The notes: a model not told the origin generated them from the letters alone. 64,000 nt of DNA from Azospirillum tabaci (GCF_014596085.1 NZ_JACCJY010000036.1:1-64000), one strand, 5' to 3'. Numbered from the stretch's first letter, positions 23,059 through 32,294 are shown. Program-made: numbers and translations.

Positions 23059-23499
23059 TCAGGCCAGCCGGCTCTGAAGGGCGCTGCGGCCGGCGGTCGG
23101 CAGCTTCAGGGCGAAGGCGCCGTCGCCCAGCAGGGCCTGCACGCCGAGCAGCACGGTCCAGAACACCGGGAACTCCCAGCCGCCGCCCTGGGCCGAGAAG
23201 ACCCAGCCGTTGCCGGTGTGCTGGAGCGTCGCGCCGATCATGATCGGCAGCAGGGCCAGCGAAATCCAGCGGGTGAAGACGCCGGCCACCAGCAGCAGGC
23301 CGCCGCCGATCTCGCCGAGGATCACCAGATAGGCGAAGAGGCCGGGATAGCCGAGGCTCTCGAAGTATCCGACCGTGCCGGCGATGCCGAAGGTGACGAC
23401 CTTCAGGATCAGGCCGTGGGCGATGAAGAGAAGGCCCAGGCTGACGCGCAGCAGGAAGGCGGCGTAGGGGGCGGTGCGGTTGTCGATGGTGGCGTTCAT
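23059..23499 (-). CDS. DoxX family membrane protein
   Basis: The protein has 146 residues with four membrane segments (about 12-32, 55-75, 80-98, 112-132). Its sequence fits the DoxX family: RVSLGLLFIAHGLILKV at the N-terminus, then VILGEIGGGLLLVAGVFTRW. GNGWVFSAQGGGWEFPVFW between TM3 and TM4 is typical of the proteobacterial subgroup. Members are linked with redox stress and thiol or quinone metabolism, but the biochemistry is not settled. It is monocistronic. Confidence 0.9.
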   Translation of the reverse strand: MNATIDNRTAPYAAFLLRVSLGLLFIAHGLILKVVTFGIAGTVGYFESLGYPGLFAYLVILGEIGGGLLLVAGVFTRWISLALLPIMIGATLQHTGNGWVFSAQGGGWEFPVFWTVLLGVQALLGDGAFALKLPTAGRSALQSRLA

Positions 23500-23631
23500 G
23501 GCTTGGTCTCCTTGTCTCAGCGTGGTGCCCCGCGCCGGGGCCGTTGTCGTCTGAGGCCAAGAATAGCGATGTCCTCGGTTGGGATAATCCGCTTATTTAT
23601 GCACTGATTGTTGCCCATTCAAGAACGATGT

Positions 23632-24756
23632 TCACGCGAGGGAAGCGTTGGCCGGATCGTAGCGGGAGGGCAGGGCGAACAGGTCGGCGGTGGTGCCGGC
23701 GTCGTGAAGGCGCGTCTTGGACGGGCTGTCGTAGACCACCAGAAGGGCGGGCGGGGCGCCGTCGCGGCGGACGCATGCGATGCCCTCCGCGTGGTCGTCG
23801 CCCTTGCCGTGGGGGAGATTCAGCAGATGGACGAGCCGGTCGCGCGGGATGACGGTCTCGTGGGTGACGGACAGGACGTCGGTCCAGCGCCATAGGCTGA
23901 CGGGACCGTCGAGGTCCATCGTTGGCCCGGCCAGGATCACCAGATCCTCCCCGTCGAAGGTCAGTTCGCGGATGCCCAGCCCATCCAGATCGACGAAGTG
24001 CTTGCGGTACTTCTCGCCGTTCGGCCCGATGGGGCGCAGCCGCAGGCGCTCCTCGACGTCCGGGTGGTCCTCCACCGCCAGTTCCAGAATGCAGGCCCAG
24101 CCGCGCAGCACCGGGCCGCGCAGCCCCAACCAGACCCGGTCGCCATGGGCGGCCAGCCCTTCCACGTCGAAGCCGTTCTCCTTGGCGGGCACGGCGACGA
24201 AGCGGGCCAGATGCTCGTCCTCCGCCAGCGCCTTGGTCAGCGCGTTGCCGCCCTTGCGGAACTTCAGGCAACCGGCCGTCCGCTTCCCGTCGCGGCGGAC
24301 CGGGGTGAGGCGCCCGCCCGCCTCGGTGACCAGCGGGACACGGCCGAGCAGGAAGCGGTTGGGGTCGCAGCGCACCTCGGTCAGCCGCTCCAGCGCCTTC
24401 TCGATGCTGCTCTCGTCGCGCCCCGGCTTCTTGCGGGCCAGCGCGTGGGAGCCGGTGACCCACAGCCAACCGTCGGCGATGGTCATGCCTTCGATGTCCG
24501 CCTCGTCCTCCCCTGGGATCGTCACCGGCAGGGCGAAGAAATCCGCCAGGGGATAGACGGCGTCCTGGCGGTAGAGAGTGCCGCCGTCTTCGGCGGCCAT
24601 GTGGACGATCCGCGCGCCCTCGTCCGACGCCACGAACAGGTTGCTTCCCGCCCGCTCGGCCACCGACAGGTTCCCGGCGGTTTCGCCACCGTCACGGAAG
24701 ACCAGGCGGACGGTGGCGATGGGGCGGCCAATGGGGTGGTCGGTGTCGCTGGGCAT
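23632..24756 (-). CDS. DUF3616 domain-containing protein
   Basis: The protein has 374 residues, no signal peptide and a beta-propeller-like pattern of repeated hydrophobic strands. Features include NLSVAERAGSNLFVASDEGA, DIEGMTIADGWLWVTGSHAL, GFDVEGLAAHGDRVWLGLRG and a C-terminal HAEGIACVRRDGAPPALLVV. The repeated D-EG-- motifs (three times) are typical of DUF3616 and probably hold metal or substrate at the propeller centre. The function of the family is not known. The gene lies 40 bases downstream of ubiD on the same strand and may share its transcript. Confidence 0.85.
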   Translation of the reverse strand: MPSDTDHPIGRPIATVRLVFRDGGETAGNLSVAERAGSNLFVASDEGARIVHMAAEDGGTLYRQDAVYPLADFFALPVTIPGEDEADIEGMTIADGWLWVTGSHALARKKPGRDESSIEKALERLTEVRCDPNRFLLGRVPLVTEAGGRLTPVRRDGKRTAGCLKFRKGGNALTKALAEDEHLARFVAVPAKENGFDVEGLAAHGDRVWLGLRGPVLRGWACILELAVEDHPDVEERLRLRPIGPNGEKYRKHFVDLDGLGIRELTFDGEDLVILAGPTMDLDGPVSLWRWTDVLSVTHETVIPRDRLVHLLNLPHGKGDDHAEGIACVRRDGAPPALLVVYDSPSKTRLHDAGTTADLFALPSRYDPANASLA

Positions 24757-24796
24757 GGCGGGACTCCTTGGAAGAAGCGGGACGTCCCTTAACGCC

Positions 24797-26308
24797 TCAC
24801 TTCCAGATCGGGGTCCCGCTGCCCGGAAGACCGTAGGACGCCCATTTGCGCGACACCTCGTCGACCACGCCCTGGTCCATGCGGATCTTCTGGCCCCATT
24901 CGCGCTTGGTCTCCGGCGGCCACTTGTTGGTGGCGTCCAGCCCGACCTTGCCGCCCAGGCCCGACTCGGGACTGGCGAAGTCCAGATAGTCGATGGGAGT
25001 GCCCTCGATCACCGTGATGTCGCGGGCCGGGTCCATGCGGGTGCTCATCGCCCACATCACGTCCTTCCAGTTCCGCGCGTCGATGTCGTCGTCCACGACG
25101 ATCACCCATTTCGTGTACATGAACTGGCGCAGGAAGGACCAGACCCCCATCATCACGCGCTTGGCGTGGCCGGGATAGGCCTTCTTCATGCTGACCACCG
25201 CGATCCGGTAGGAGCAGCCTTCCGGCGGCAGCCAGAAATCCACGATCTCCGGAAACTGCTGGGTCAGCAGGGGAATGAAGACTTCGTTCAGCGCCTCGCC
25301 CAGCACCGACGGCTCGTCGGGCGGGCGGCCGGTGAAGGTGGAGAGGTAGATCGGGTTGCGCCGCATGGTCATCGCCGTGACGGTGAAGACCGGGAAGGGC
25401 TCGACCGAGTTGTAATAGCCGGTGTGGTCGCCGTAGGGCCCCTCGTCGGCGTACTCGTCCAGGCTGACATGGCCTTCCAGGATGATCTCGGCCTGGGCGG
25501 GCACCTTCAGCGGCACGGTCTTGCAGTCCACCAGCTCGACCTTCTTGCCGCGCAGCAGGCCGGCGAACTGGTATTCCGACAGCGTGTCCGGCACCGGCGT
25601 GACGGCGGCCAGGATGGTGCCGGGATCGGCGCCGAGGACCACCGCGCAGGGCAGCGGCTCGCGCTTGCCGCTGGCCTGCCAGCGATGATGGTGCTGCGCA
25701 CCGCCGCGGTGCTTCAGCCAGCGCATGATCGTCTTGTTCTTCCCCAGCACCTGCATCCGGTAGATGCCGAGGTTGAAGTCGTCCTCGCGCTTGCCGGTCG
25801 GCCCCTTGGTGACGACCAGCGGCCAGGTGATGAGTGGGGCCGGCTCGCCCGGCCAGCAGCTCTGCACCGGCAGGCGGCCGAGATCGATCTGGTCGCCGGT
25901 CAGCACCACCTCCTGGCAGGGGGCGGAGCCGACCGTCTTTGGCTTCATCGACAGCACGGTCTTGGCGAGCGGGATCAGCTCCATCGCCTCGCGGAAGCCG
26001 CCCGGCGGCTCCGGCTGCTTCAGGAAGGCCAGCGTCTCGCCGACGCCGCGCAGCTCGTGCGGCTCGCGGTCCATGCCCCAGGCGACGCGCTCCACCGTGC
26101 CGAACAGGTTGACCAGCACCGGCATCTCCGAACGGGTGCCGTCGGCCTTGATGACGTTCTCGAACAGCACCGCCGGGCCGCCTTCGGCGAGCAGGCGGGT
26201 CTGGATCTCGGTCATCTCCAGCGCCGTGGACACCGGCTCCCGGACCACCACCAGCCGCCCGGCCTTCTCCAGCCGGTCGATGAAGTCGCGCAACGAGGTG
26301 TAGGGCAT
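24797..26308 (-). CDS. ubiD: UbiD family decarboxylase (3-octaprenyl-4-hydroxybenzoate carboxy-lyase)
   Basis: The 503-residue prenyl-FMN-dependent decarboxylase acts in ubiquinone synthesis. The cofactor and metal site region is visible (NLGIYRMQVLGKNKTIMRWL and HRGGAQHHHRW), as is the catalytic Glu segment DEYADEGPYGDHTGYYN. Further family marks are TGRPPDEPSVLGEALNEVF near the middle and VIVVDDDIDARNWKDVMWAM. Length and order fit the long (E. coli-type) UbiD. The prenyl-FMN synthase ubiX is not in the window; ubiA lies 2.5 kb away. Confidence 0.95.
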   Translation of the reverse strand: MPYTSLRDFIDRLEKAGRLVVVREPVSTALEMTEIQTRLLAEGGPAVLFENVIKADGTRSEMPVLVNLFGTVERVAWGMDREPHELRGVGETLAFLKQPEPPGGFREAMELIPLAKTVLSMKPKTVGSAPCQEVVLTGDQIDLGRLPVQSCWPGEPAPLITWPLVVTKGPTGKREDDFNLGIYRMQVLGKNKTIMRWLKHRGGAQHHHRWQASGKREPLPCAVVLGADPGTILAAVTPVPDTLSEYQFAGLLRGKKVELVDCKTVPLKVPAQAEIILEGHVSLDEYADEGPYGDHTGYYNSVEPFPVFTVTAMTMRRNPIYLSTFTGRPPDEPSVLGEALNEVFIPLLTQQFPEIVDFWLPPEGCSYRIAVVSMKKAYPGHAKRVMMGVWSFLRQFMYTKWVIVVDDDIDARNWKDVMWAMSTRMDPARDITVIEGTPIDYLDFASPESGLGGKVGLDATNKWPPETKREWGQKIRMDQGVVDEVSRKWASYGLPGSGTPIWK

Positions 26309-26402
26309 GGTCGAGGGTCCGTTCGGATGCGATGGGGTCGGATCAAGAGAGGGCGCTTAGCATCGGCCTGGAGGGCGCCGCGTCAAGGGGGGAGGTGCCG
26401 CC

Positions 26403-27179
26403 TCACGCGGGTTCCTTCACGCTGCGCAGGGCGCGGCGGACGATGCGGCGGGTGGCGTCCGGGTCGGGACTGTCCATTTCCCAGCGGGCGCAGAGGGCCT
26501 GCACCCAGCCGGGCTGGCTCTTCGCCGCGTCGTTCAGCCAGTTGGCGACCGAATCCTGGACGTAGCGCGCGCCGTCCGCCCGCAGCGGGTCGAGGACCGG
26601 CAGGCCGCGCGCCGGGTCGGTCTTCAGCGCGCCGATGTGGCCGCACCAGACGCCGCGCGGGCGGGTCGCCTCGCTGGCGAAACGGCGCAGCCGCTCCGAC
26701 GGTTCGGCGGTCCAGGGCGCGAGGAGGGCCAACGCCTCGTCGAGGGCGGCGGCGATGTGCGGGCGCAACGCCAGCCACGCCCATTCGCGCACCCCGAAAT
26801 GCGGGTCGTCGGCCAGCGGGCGGACGCGCACCAGCCGCTCCGCCAGAGTCAGGCCGGGGGCCGCCGCCAGTGCGTAGCAGGCCCAGCCGCGCACCGTGTC
26901 GGAGGGGTGGACGGCCAGCCGCTCCACGGCCTCCAGGCCGAGGCGCTCGACGGCCGCGCTCCCCGCCGCCGCCATGCGCCGGGTCACGCCCTCCTTCGGG
27001 TCGAAGGACACGGCGCCCGCGGCTTCCGGAACGGCCGCGGCCAGCAGGGCGGCGAAGTCGATGGCGAGCGATTCGGCCAGCGTGGCGGTCTCGCGCCGGC
27101 CCGCGTTCAGGTCGGCCAGCACCTCCGGCGGGATGTCGGCCATGCGGGTGGCGCCCTTGCGCGGAGCGGTCGTGGTCAT
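26403..27179 (-). CDS. DNA alkylation repair protein, HEAT-like (AlkC/AlkD superfamily)
   Basis: The 258 residues form tandem short helical repeats of the ALK/HEAT type: SDTVRGWACYALAAAPGL, DPHFGVREWAWLALRPHIA, then PSERLRRFASEATRPRGVWC and the conserved YVQDSVANWLNDAAKSQPGW. This matches the COG4335 group related to AlkC, monofunctional glycosylases that remove alkylated bases. A second in-frame ATG at 27143 (MADIPPEVLADL) may be the true start. It follows the methyltransferase gene with three bases between them, so the two are probably co-transcribed. Glycosylase activity is family knowledge, not shown here. Confidence 0.8.
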   Translation of the reverse strand: MTTTAPRKGATRMADIPPEVLADLNAGRRETATLAESLAIDFAALLAAAVPEAAGAVSFDPKEGVTRRMAAAGSAAVERLGLEAVERLAVHPSDTVRGWACYALAAAPGLTLAERLVRVRPLADDPHFGVREWAWLALRPHIAAALDEALALLAPWTAEPSERLRRFASEATRPRGVWCGHIGALKTDPARGLPVLDPLRADGARYVQDSVANWLNDAAKSQPGWVQALCARWEMDSPDPDATRRIVRRALRSVKEPA

Positions 27180-27182
27180 GAC

Positions 27183-27842
27183 TCAGGCCTCCGGCAGCAG
27201 GCGCCAGATCGTCGTCTCGCGCATCTCGCGGTCCTCCAACTCCAGGGAGGTCGGGACGCTGTACTGCGCGACCCGCTCGATTCCGCTGAGCGGGACATAG
27301 GCGCGGCCCGGATCGCCCAGCAGGACCAGCGTGCCGGTTGCGGCGATTCCGCGCAGCCAGGCGGTCACCCGGTCGGCCATCGGCTTCTCGTAGCAGACGT
27401 CGCCCGCCAGGACGACGTCGATGCCGGGCAGGGGGCGGTCCACCAGATCGGCGCTGACCGCCTTCACGTCGACTCCGTTGGATTCGGCGTTCAGGGCGAT
27501 GGCCGCCAGGGCGAAGCGGTCGATGTCGCAGGACTGAACGCGCGCCGCCCCGGCCATCATCGCGGCGATGCCGACCAGTCCGGTGCCGGCGGCGAAATCC
27601 AGCACCGACTTGCCCGCCACCAGCTCCGGCCGGTCGAGCACGAGCCGCGCCACCGCCTGACCGCCCGGCCAAGCAAAGGCCCAGTAGGGCGGCGGCACAT
27701 TGGACTCTTTCAAAGAATCCTCCGTAGCTTCCCACAGCGGCGTGATTTCCGTCGCCAGATGCAGCGCGATTTCGGGCAGCAGAGGAGTCCGCGTTACGAC
27801 CGTGTTGGAGCGAATGAAGTCGATTTGAGAAAAGTTGTTCAT
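27183..27842 (-). CDS. Class I SAM methyltransferase, electron-transfer-flavoprotein lysine methyltransferase type
   Basis: This 219-residue Rossmann methyltransferase has the SAM-binding motif I VLDFAAGTGLVGIAAMMAGA, motif II CDIDRFALAAIALNAESNGV and motif IV VLAGDVCYEKPMADRV. This combination, with PPPYWAFAWPGGQAVARLVL before motif I, is that of COG3897, which includes METTL20 and bacterial EtfB lysine methyltransferases. Many tools name it nicotinamide N-methylase, which is misleading. The start at 27842 (MNNFSQIDF) is preferred to an open-frame extension to 27926. It is divergent from the CHAP gene. The substrate is inferred from family. Confidence 0.85.
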   Translation of the reverse strand: MNNFSQIDFIRSNTVVTRTPLLPEIALHLATEITPLWEATEDSLKESNVPPPYWAFAWPGGQAVARLVLDRPELVAGKSVLDFAAGTGLVGIAAMMAGAARVQSCDIDRFALAAIALNAESNGVDVKAVSADLVDRPLPGIDVVLAGDVCYEKPMADRVTAWLRGIAATGTLVLLGDPGRAYVPLSGIERVAQYSVPTSLELEDREMRETTIWRLLPEA

Positions 27843-27983
27843 AACTGGACTCTCACCGGAGCTGCGCGGGGGTGGATGATCTATCCACAACCGGTTTTGG
27901 TTACATAATTCAAACGGAGTAGACACACCTGCTGTCCCGTGTTACCCGTTCGAAAGGAGAAAAACAAAGGGCATGGGGCTGAT

Positions 27984-28820
27984 ATGCGGTCGAAAGGGAT
28001 TGCACTCTGCGCATCGTTCGCGGCGTTCATCGCTCTTAGCCCGTTCACCATATCCCAAGCCCAGGCCCAGGACGGGGATTGCGTCCGCACGGTGCGCTCC
28101 ATATCGGATTTCGACATCCGGGGCGATGCCTGGACGTGGTGGAACGCCGCCGCCAACCAACAATACGAGCGTGACCAGCGCCCGGCGCTCGGTTCCGTCC
28201 TCGTCTTCAAACGGTCGCAGCGGTTGGGCCGCGGCCATGTCTCCCTGGTCAGCCACATCATCGATCGCCGCACCATCGAGGTCGATCACTCCTGGCTCGA
28301 CGGCCGTGGCCTCCGTCGCAACATGCGCGTGGTCGACGTGTCGCCGCGCAACGACTGGTCGGCCGTCCGCGTCTGGCACGAGCCGTCGGACCAGCTCGGC
28401 CTGCGCGTCTACACCACCTACGGCTTCATCCTGCCGGAGGGCGAGGAGGCGGAAATCCGCCAAGCCGATTCCCGGGGTGCCGGCATCGGCAGCACCTTCG
28501 CCGTGGCTCCGCAGGGCCGCGCCACACCCAAGCCCGCCGCCGGGCCGCGCCTGATGGAGGCCTCCCTGAAAGGGCAAGCCGTCGCCGTTCCGGGCCGCAA
28601 GCCGCAGGTGCTGACCGCGTCCCTCACCCTCTCCGGCAAGGGCACCGCCGCGAAGATGGTTCCGCCGGTGGTGACCGCCGTGCTGCCGGCCCGCAAGCCG
28701 ACCCAGCCGGCCGCGCAGAAAGGCGTCGAGATGGTGGCCTCCACCGAGGGCATCCGTGCGGTCCTGCCGCCGCGCAAGCCGGGCTCCGGCGACAGCACCG
28801 TCGCCGAGCTGACGCGCTGA
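27984..28820 (+). CDS. CHAP domain-containing exported protein
   Basis: The 278 residues comprise a signal peptide (1-29), a CHAP amidase/peptidase domain (about 30-140) and a long disordered tail. Cys33 (DCVRTV), His85 (GRGHVSLVS) and the DHSW at 101-104 fit the CHAP catalytic layout, so it could cut peptidoglycan peptides in the periplasm. The tail contains three spaced copies of a PxRKP-like motif (GRKPQ, PARKPTQ, PPRKPGS), possibly a binding or anchoring repeat. AAAGGAG and then ATG-rich DNA lie upstream; the open frame starts at 27939, but 27984 gives a clean signal peptide. Confidence 0.82.
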   Translation: MRSKGIALCASFAAFIALSPFTISQAQAQDGDCVRTVRSISDFDIRGDAWTWWNAAANQQYERDQRPALGSVLVFKRSQRLGRGHVSLVSHIIDRRTIEVDHSWLDGRGLRRNMRVVDVSPRNDWSAVRVWHEPSDQLGLRVYTTYGFILPEGEEAEIRQADSRGAGIGSTFAVAPQGRATPKPAAGPRLMEASLKGQAVAVPGRKPQVLTASLTLSGKGTAAKMVPPVVTAVLPARKPTQPAAQKGVEMVASTEGIRAVLPPRKPGSGDSTVAELTR

Positions 28821-28833
28821 AACCTCCCTCCGT

Positions 28834-29760
28834 CTAGATCGTCCCGGCCAGGAAGGCCGCCAGCACCAGCCAGCCGAACCAGCGGTTCGACTTGAACTTC
28901 TTCAGGCAATCCGTCTGATCGTCGGGGTTCCAGGTCGCGACCTGCCAGGACAGATGCAGCGCGGCCAGGGAGAGCAGCGGCAGGAACAGCCCGCCCAGCC
29001 CGGCCAGACGCCCGGCGATGCCGATCCCCACGAAGGTCAGCGTGTAGAAGCCGTAGATCCAGATCTTGCTCTGGTCGCCCAACCGCAGAGCGGTGGACTT
29101 CACGCCGATTCGCGCGTCGTCCTCCTTGTCCTGGTGGGCGTAGATGGTGTCGTAGCCCAGAGTCCAGACGATCCCCGCGGCGTACAGCGCCAGCGCCGGC
29201 CATTCGAGATTGCCGCGCACCGCGGTCCAGCCCATCAGGGCGCCCCAGTTGAAGGTCAAACCCAGGAAAGCCTGCGGCCACCAGGTGATACGCTTCATCA
29301 GCGGGTAGGTGAAGACCAGCGCCAGCGACAGCACGCCCAGCCCGATGGTGAGCGGATTGAACTGCACCAGCACCGCCAACCCGATGAGGAGCTGGACGGC
29401 GAGGAAGGCCAGCGCCTGTTTCACCGACACCTGTCCGGAGGGGATCGGGCGCGTCCGCGTGCGTTCCACCATCGCGTCGAAGTCGCGGTCGAGGATGTCG
29501 TTGACCGTGCAGCCCGCCCCGCGCATGACCACGGCGCCGATTGCGAACAGCGCCATCATCCAGAGGTCGGGAATCGGCCCCGATCCGGCCAGCGCGATGC
29601 TCCACCAGCCAGGAAACAGCAGCAGCCATGTGCCGATGGGCCGGTCCAGCCGCGCTAGCCGCAGATAGGGACGGACCGCCGCCGGGGCGAAGCGGTCGAT
29701 CCAGTCGCCGCGCCGGATGTCGGTGAATTCGCCGGGAGCGGGGGAGGCGGGGCTGGTCAT
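28834..29760 (-). CDS. ubiA: 4-hydroxybenzoate octaprenyltransferase
   Basis: UbiA attaches the polyprenyl tail to 4-hydroxybenzoate in ubiquinone synthesis at the inner membrane. The 308 residues include about eight hydrophobic helices and both aspartate motifs: NDILDRDFD (around 89-97) and IYAHQDKEDD (around 212). RPIPSGQVS follows the first motif, as usual. It is convergent with the CHAP gene, 13 bases away, and divergent from rsmE. UbiD, the later decarboxylase, is encoded 2.5 kb away on the same strand. Confidence 0.95.
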   Translation of the reverse strand: MTSPASPAPGEFTDIRRGDWIDRFAPAAVRPYLRLARLDRPIGTWLLLFPGWWSIALAGSGPIPDLWMMALFAIGAVVMRGAGCTVNDILDRDFDAMVERTRTRPIPSGQVSVKQALAFLAVQLLIGLAVLVQFNPLTIGLGVLSLALVFTYPLMKRITWWPQAFLGLTFNWGALMGWTAVRGNLEWPALALYAAGIVWTLGYDTIYAHQDKEDDARIGVKSTALRLGDQSKIWIYGFYTLTFVGIGIAGRLAGLGGLFLPLLSLAALHLSWQVATWNPDDQTDCLKKFKSNRWFGWLVLAAFLAGTI

Positions 29761-29894
29761 GGCGGACTCGGGAAAGGGGAATGGAAGAAGCCGGGGGCAA
29801 GGTAGCGGCGGGGGTGGGTCCCCGCAAGGCTGGGCCGTTTCCGCCCCGAAGCGTTATCGCTATAGTCGGCGCCGCACACCGGAGACCTCGCGCC

Positions 29895-30689
29895 ATGTCA
29901 AACCAACCGAAGACCCGCCTCTATGTGGACAGCCCCCTCGGCGAGGGGCAGGCGGTGGGGCTCGACCACGAGCGGGCGCATTTCCTGCGCCATGTCCTGC
30001 GGCTCGACAAGGGCGACGTCGTGGCCGTCTTCAACGGGCGGGACGGCGAGTGGCTGGCCGCCATCGACGGCTTCGGCAAGGGCTGGTGCTCGCTCACCGT
30101 GACCGCGCAGCGGCGTCTTCAGGCGGCCGGGCCGGACCTCTGGCTGCTGTTCGCCCCGATCAAGCGCGGGCGCATCGATTTCGTGGCGGAGAAGGCCAGC
30201 GAACTGGGCGTGTCGCGGCTGTGGCCGGTCTTCACCCGCCGCACCGACCCCAACCGCGTCAACACCGATCGCCTGCGCGCCAACGCCATCGAGGCCGCCG
30301 AGCAGTCGGAGCGGCTGACCGTGCCGGAGATGGCCGACCCGCTGCCACTGGACAAGGCGCTGGCCGGCTGGCCGGCTGAACGTACGCTGTACCTGTGCGC
30401 CGAGGCCGGGAACGTACGCCCCATCGCGGAGGCCGTCCGCGACCGTCCACGCGGCCCCGCCGCCTTCCTGATCGGGCCGGAGGGCGGCTTTGCGCAGTCC
30501 GAACTTGACGAAATTTGCAAACTCCCCTTTGTTGTTCCCGTCGGTCTGGGGCCCCGCATTCTCCGGGCCGACACGGCGGTGGTCGCGGCGCTCGCCTGCT
30601 GGCAGGCCCTTGCGGGGGACTGGACGGCGGACGGGGGCGACACCCGACCGCCCTTCCGCGCGCCGGCCGACCCCACCGTCGGGGAGTAA
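29895..30689 (+). CDS. rsmE: 16S rRNA (uracil-1498-N3)-methyltransferase
   Basis: RsmE methylates N3 of U1498 in 16S rRNA. The 264-residue SPOUT (trefoil-knot) protein has an N-terminal PUA-like part (HERAHFLRHVLRLDKGD). The C-terminal SAM knot shows FLIGPEGGFAQSELDEI and LGPRILRADTAVVAAL. The start at 29895 (MSNQPKTRLYVD) is preferred because the upstream open frame to 29781 looks random; a TATAGT near 29861 could be a -10 box. It is followed 81 bases later by the glutamate-cysteine ligase gene on the same strand. Confidence 0.94.
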   Translation: MSNQPKTRLYVDSPLGEGQAVGLDHERAHFLRHVLRLDKGDVVAVFNGRDGEWLAAIDGFGKGWCSLTVTAQRRLQAAGPDLWLLFAPIKRGRIDFVAEKASELGVSRLWPVFTRRTDPNRVNTDRLRANAIEAAEQSERLTVPEMADPLPLDKALAGWPAERTLYLCAEAGNVRPIAEAVRDRPRGPAAFLIGPEGGFAQSELDEICKLPFVVPVGLGPRILRADTAVVAALACWQALAGDWTADGGDTRPPFRAPADPTVGE

Positions 30690-30770
30690 GGGCCGCTCGA
30701 CGCGCCGCTGTTCCGAGGCGGGCCGTTTGACTCGTTGGCCAGTTTTGACTTTTTGAAAGCGGGAGCTTCC

Positions 30771-32135
30771 ATGTCCGCACCTCCGCAGACGCGTGGTGAA
30801 CCGATCACCGACCGCCGCCAGCTGGCGGCTTATCTGGAATCCGGCAGCAAGCCGGCCGACCAGTGGCGCATCGGGACCGAGCACGAGAAATTCGCCTACC
30901 GCGTCTCCGACCACCGGCCGCTGCCTTACGAGGGGCCGGACGGGATCCGTGAACTGCTGACCCGCCTGCAGCGCTTCGGCTGGGACCCGGTGGAGGAGAA
31001 GGGCAACCTGATCGCCCTGACCCAGGGCATGGCGAACATCACGTTGGAACCGGGCGGGCAGGTGGAGCTGTCCGGCGCGCCGTTGGAGACCCTGCACCAG
31101 ACCTGCGCCGAGGTGCACCGTCACCTCGATCAGGTGAAGGAGATTGGGGGCGAACTGGGCATCGCCATGATGGGTCTCGGCTTCCAGCCGAAGTGGCGGC
31201 GCGACGAGATCCCCTGGATGCCCAAGGGCCGTTACAAGATCATGGGCGACTATATGCCCAAGCGCGGCAATCTCGGCCTGGACATGATGATGCGCACCTG
31301 CACCGTGCAGGTGAACCTGGACTTCGCGTCGGAAGCCGACATGGTGAAGAAGTTCCGGGTCAGCCTGGCGCTTCAGCCCATCGCCACGGCGCTGTTCGCC
31401 AACTCGCCCTTCACCGAGGGCAAGCCGAACGGCTTCCAGAGCTTCCGCAGCCACATCTGGACCGACACCGACCCCGACCGCACCGGCGACCTGCCCTTCG
31501 TGTTCGAGGACGGCTTCGGGTTCGATCGGTACGTGGACTACCTGCTCGACGTGCCGATGTACTTCGTCTACCGCGATGGCACCTACATCGACGCCTCCGG
31601 CCAGTCCTTCCGCGACTTCATGCAGGGCCGCCTGCCGGCGTTGCCGGGCGAGGTCCCGCTGATCACCGACTGGGCCGACCACATGACCACCTCCTTCCCC
31701 GAGGTGCGTCTGAAGAAGTATCTGGAGATGCGCGGCGCCGACGGCGGCCCCTGGCGCCGCCTGTGCGCCCTGCCGGCCCTGTGGGTCGGGCTGCTCTACG
31801 ACAGCCAGGCGCTCGACGCCGCCTGGGACCTCGTGAAGGGCTGGACGACGGAGGAGCGCGCCCACTTGCGCGCCGAGGTGCCGCGCCACGCCCTGCGCAC
31901 CCCCTTCCGCGGCCGCACGGTGCGGGAGGTCGCGCTCGAGGTGCTGGAGATCGCCCGCGGCGGTCTGGCGCGCCGCGCCCGCAACGACAACTGGGGCGAC
32001 GACGAGGCGCATTTCCTGAACACGCTGCTCGACATCGCCGAGTCCGGCCAGACCCCCGCCGACGAGCTTCTGGAGAAGTTCAACGGTCCCTGGGGCGGCA
32101 GCGTTGATCCGGTGTTCAAGGAATACGCGTACTGA
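30771..32135 (+). CDS. gshA: Glutamate-cysteine ligase (plant/alphaproteobacterial type)
   Basis: The enzyme joins glutamate and cysteine in the first step of glutathione synthesis. The 454 residues match the plant-type (GCS2-like) enzyme of alphaproteobacteria. WRIGTEHEKFAYR near the N-terminus holds the metal-binding Glu. GNLIALTQGMANITLEPGGQ forms the glutamate site. The middle contains YMPKRGNLGLDMMMRTCTVQ, then FANSPFTEGKPNGFQSFRSH and the C-terminal RAEVPRHALRTPFRGRTVRE. The start at 30771 follows GGGAG; an open-frame extension to 30735 is not supported. It is monocistronic or linked to rsmE. Confidence 0.94.
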   Translation: MSAPPQTRGEPITDRRQLAAYLESGSKPADQWRIGTEHEKFAYRVSDHRPLPYEGPDGIRELLTRLQRFGWDPVEEKGNLIALTQGMANITLEPGGQVELSGAPLETLHQTCAEVHRHLDQVKEIGGELGIAMMGLGFQPKWRRDEIPWMPKGRYKIMGDYMPKRGNLGLDMMMRTCTVQVNLDFASEADMVKKFRVSLALQPIATALFANSPFTEGKPNGFQSFRSHIWTDTDPDRTGDLPFVFEDGFGFDRYVDYLLDVPMYFVYRDGTYIDASGQSFRDFMQGRLPALPGEVPLITDWADHMTTSFPEVRLKKYLEMRGADGGPWRRLCALPALWVGLLYDSQALDAAWDLVKGWTTEERAHLRAEVPRHALRTPFRGRTVREVALEVLEIARGGLARRARNDNWGDDEAHFLNTLLDIAESGQTPADELLEKFNGPWGGSVDPVFKEYAY

Positions 32136-32143
32136 GGTTGAAG

Positions 32144-32279
32144 CCCTCTCCCCCCCTGGGGAGAGGGTTGGGTGAGGGGGCGTTACGCCCGGCAGGGCGG
32201 GAGAGTGGTTGTGTCGCCCACTTGGCGCGCCTTCGGCGCCCCCCTCATCCTTAACCTTCTCCCCAGGGGGGAGAAGGGA
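32144..32279. repeat. Palindromic REP-like element (CCTCTCCCC...GGGGAGAGG type)
   Basis: Two long arms in inverted orientation (32144-32180 and about 32239-32279), each with its own small palindrome CTCCCC-GGGGAG, are separated by about 60 bases. The left arm is almost identical to that at 55383-55421 inside the propionyl-CoA synthase gene. It sits between two convergent genes and may also end transcription. Confidence 0.75.
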
Positions 32280-32294
32280 TAGGGCAAGGGCTCC

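Noticed and set aside
24578..27181. Plus-strand open frame over DUF3616, ubiD and the repair gene
   Set aside because: It spans three real genes on the other strand and has a random Arg/His/Gly-rich composition.
29898..32012. Minus-strand open frame opposite rsmE and gshA
   Set aside because: Shadow of two well-supported genes; translation has no family signature.
32144..32279. CRISPR array
   Set aside because: The palindromic repeats are not regularly spaced direct repeats and no cas gene is present.
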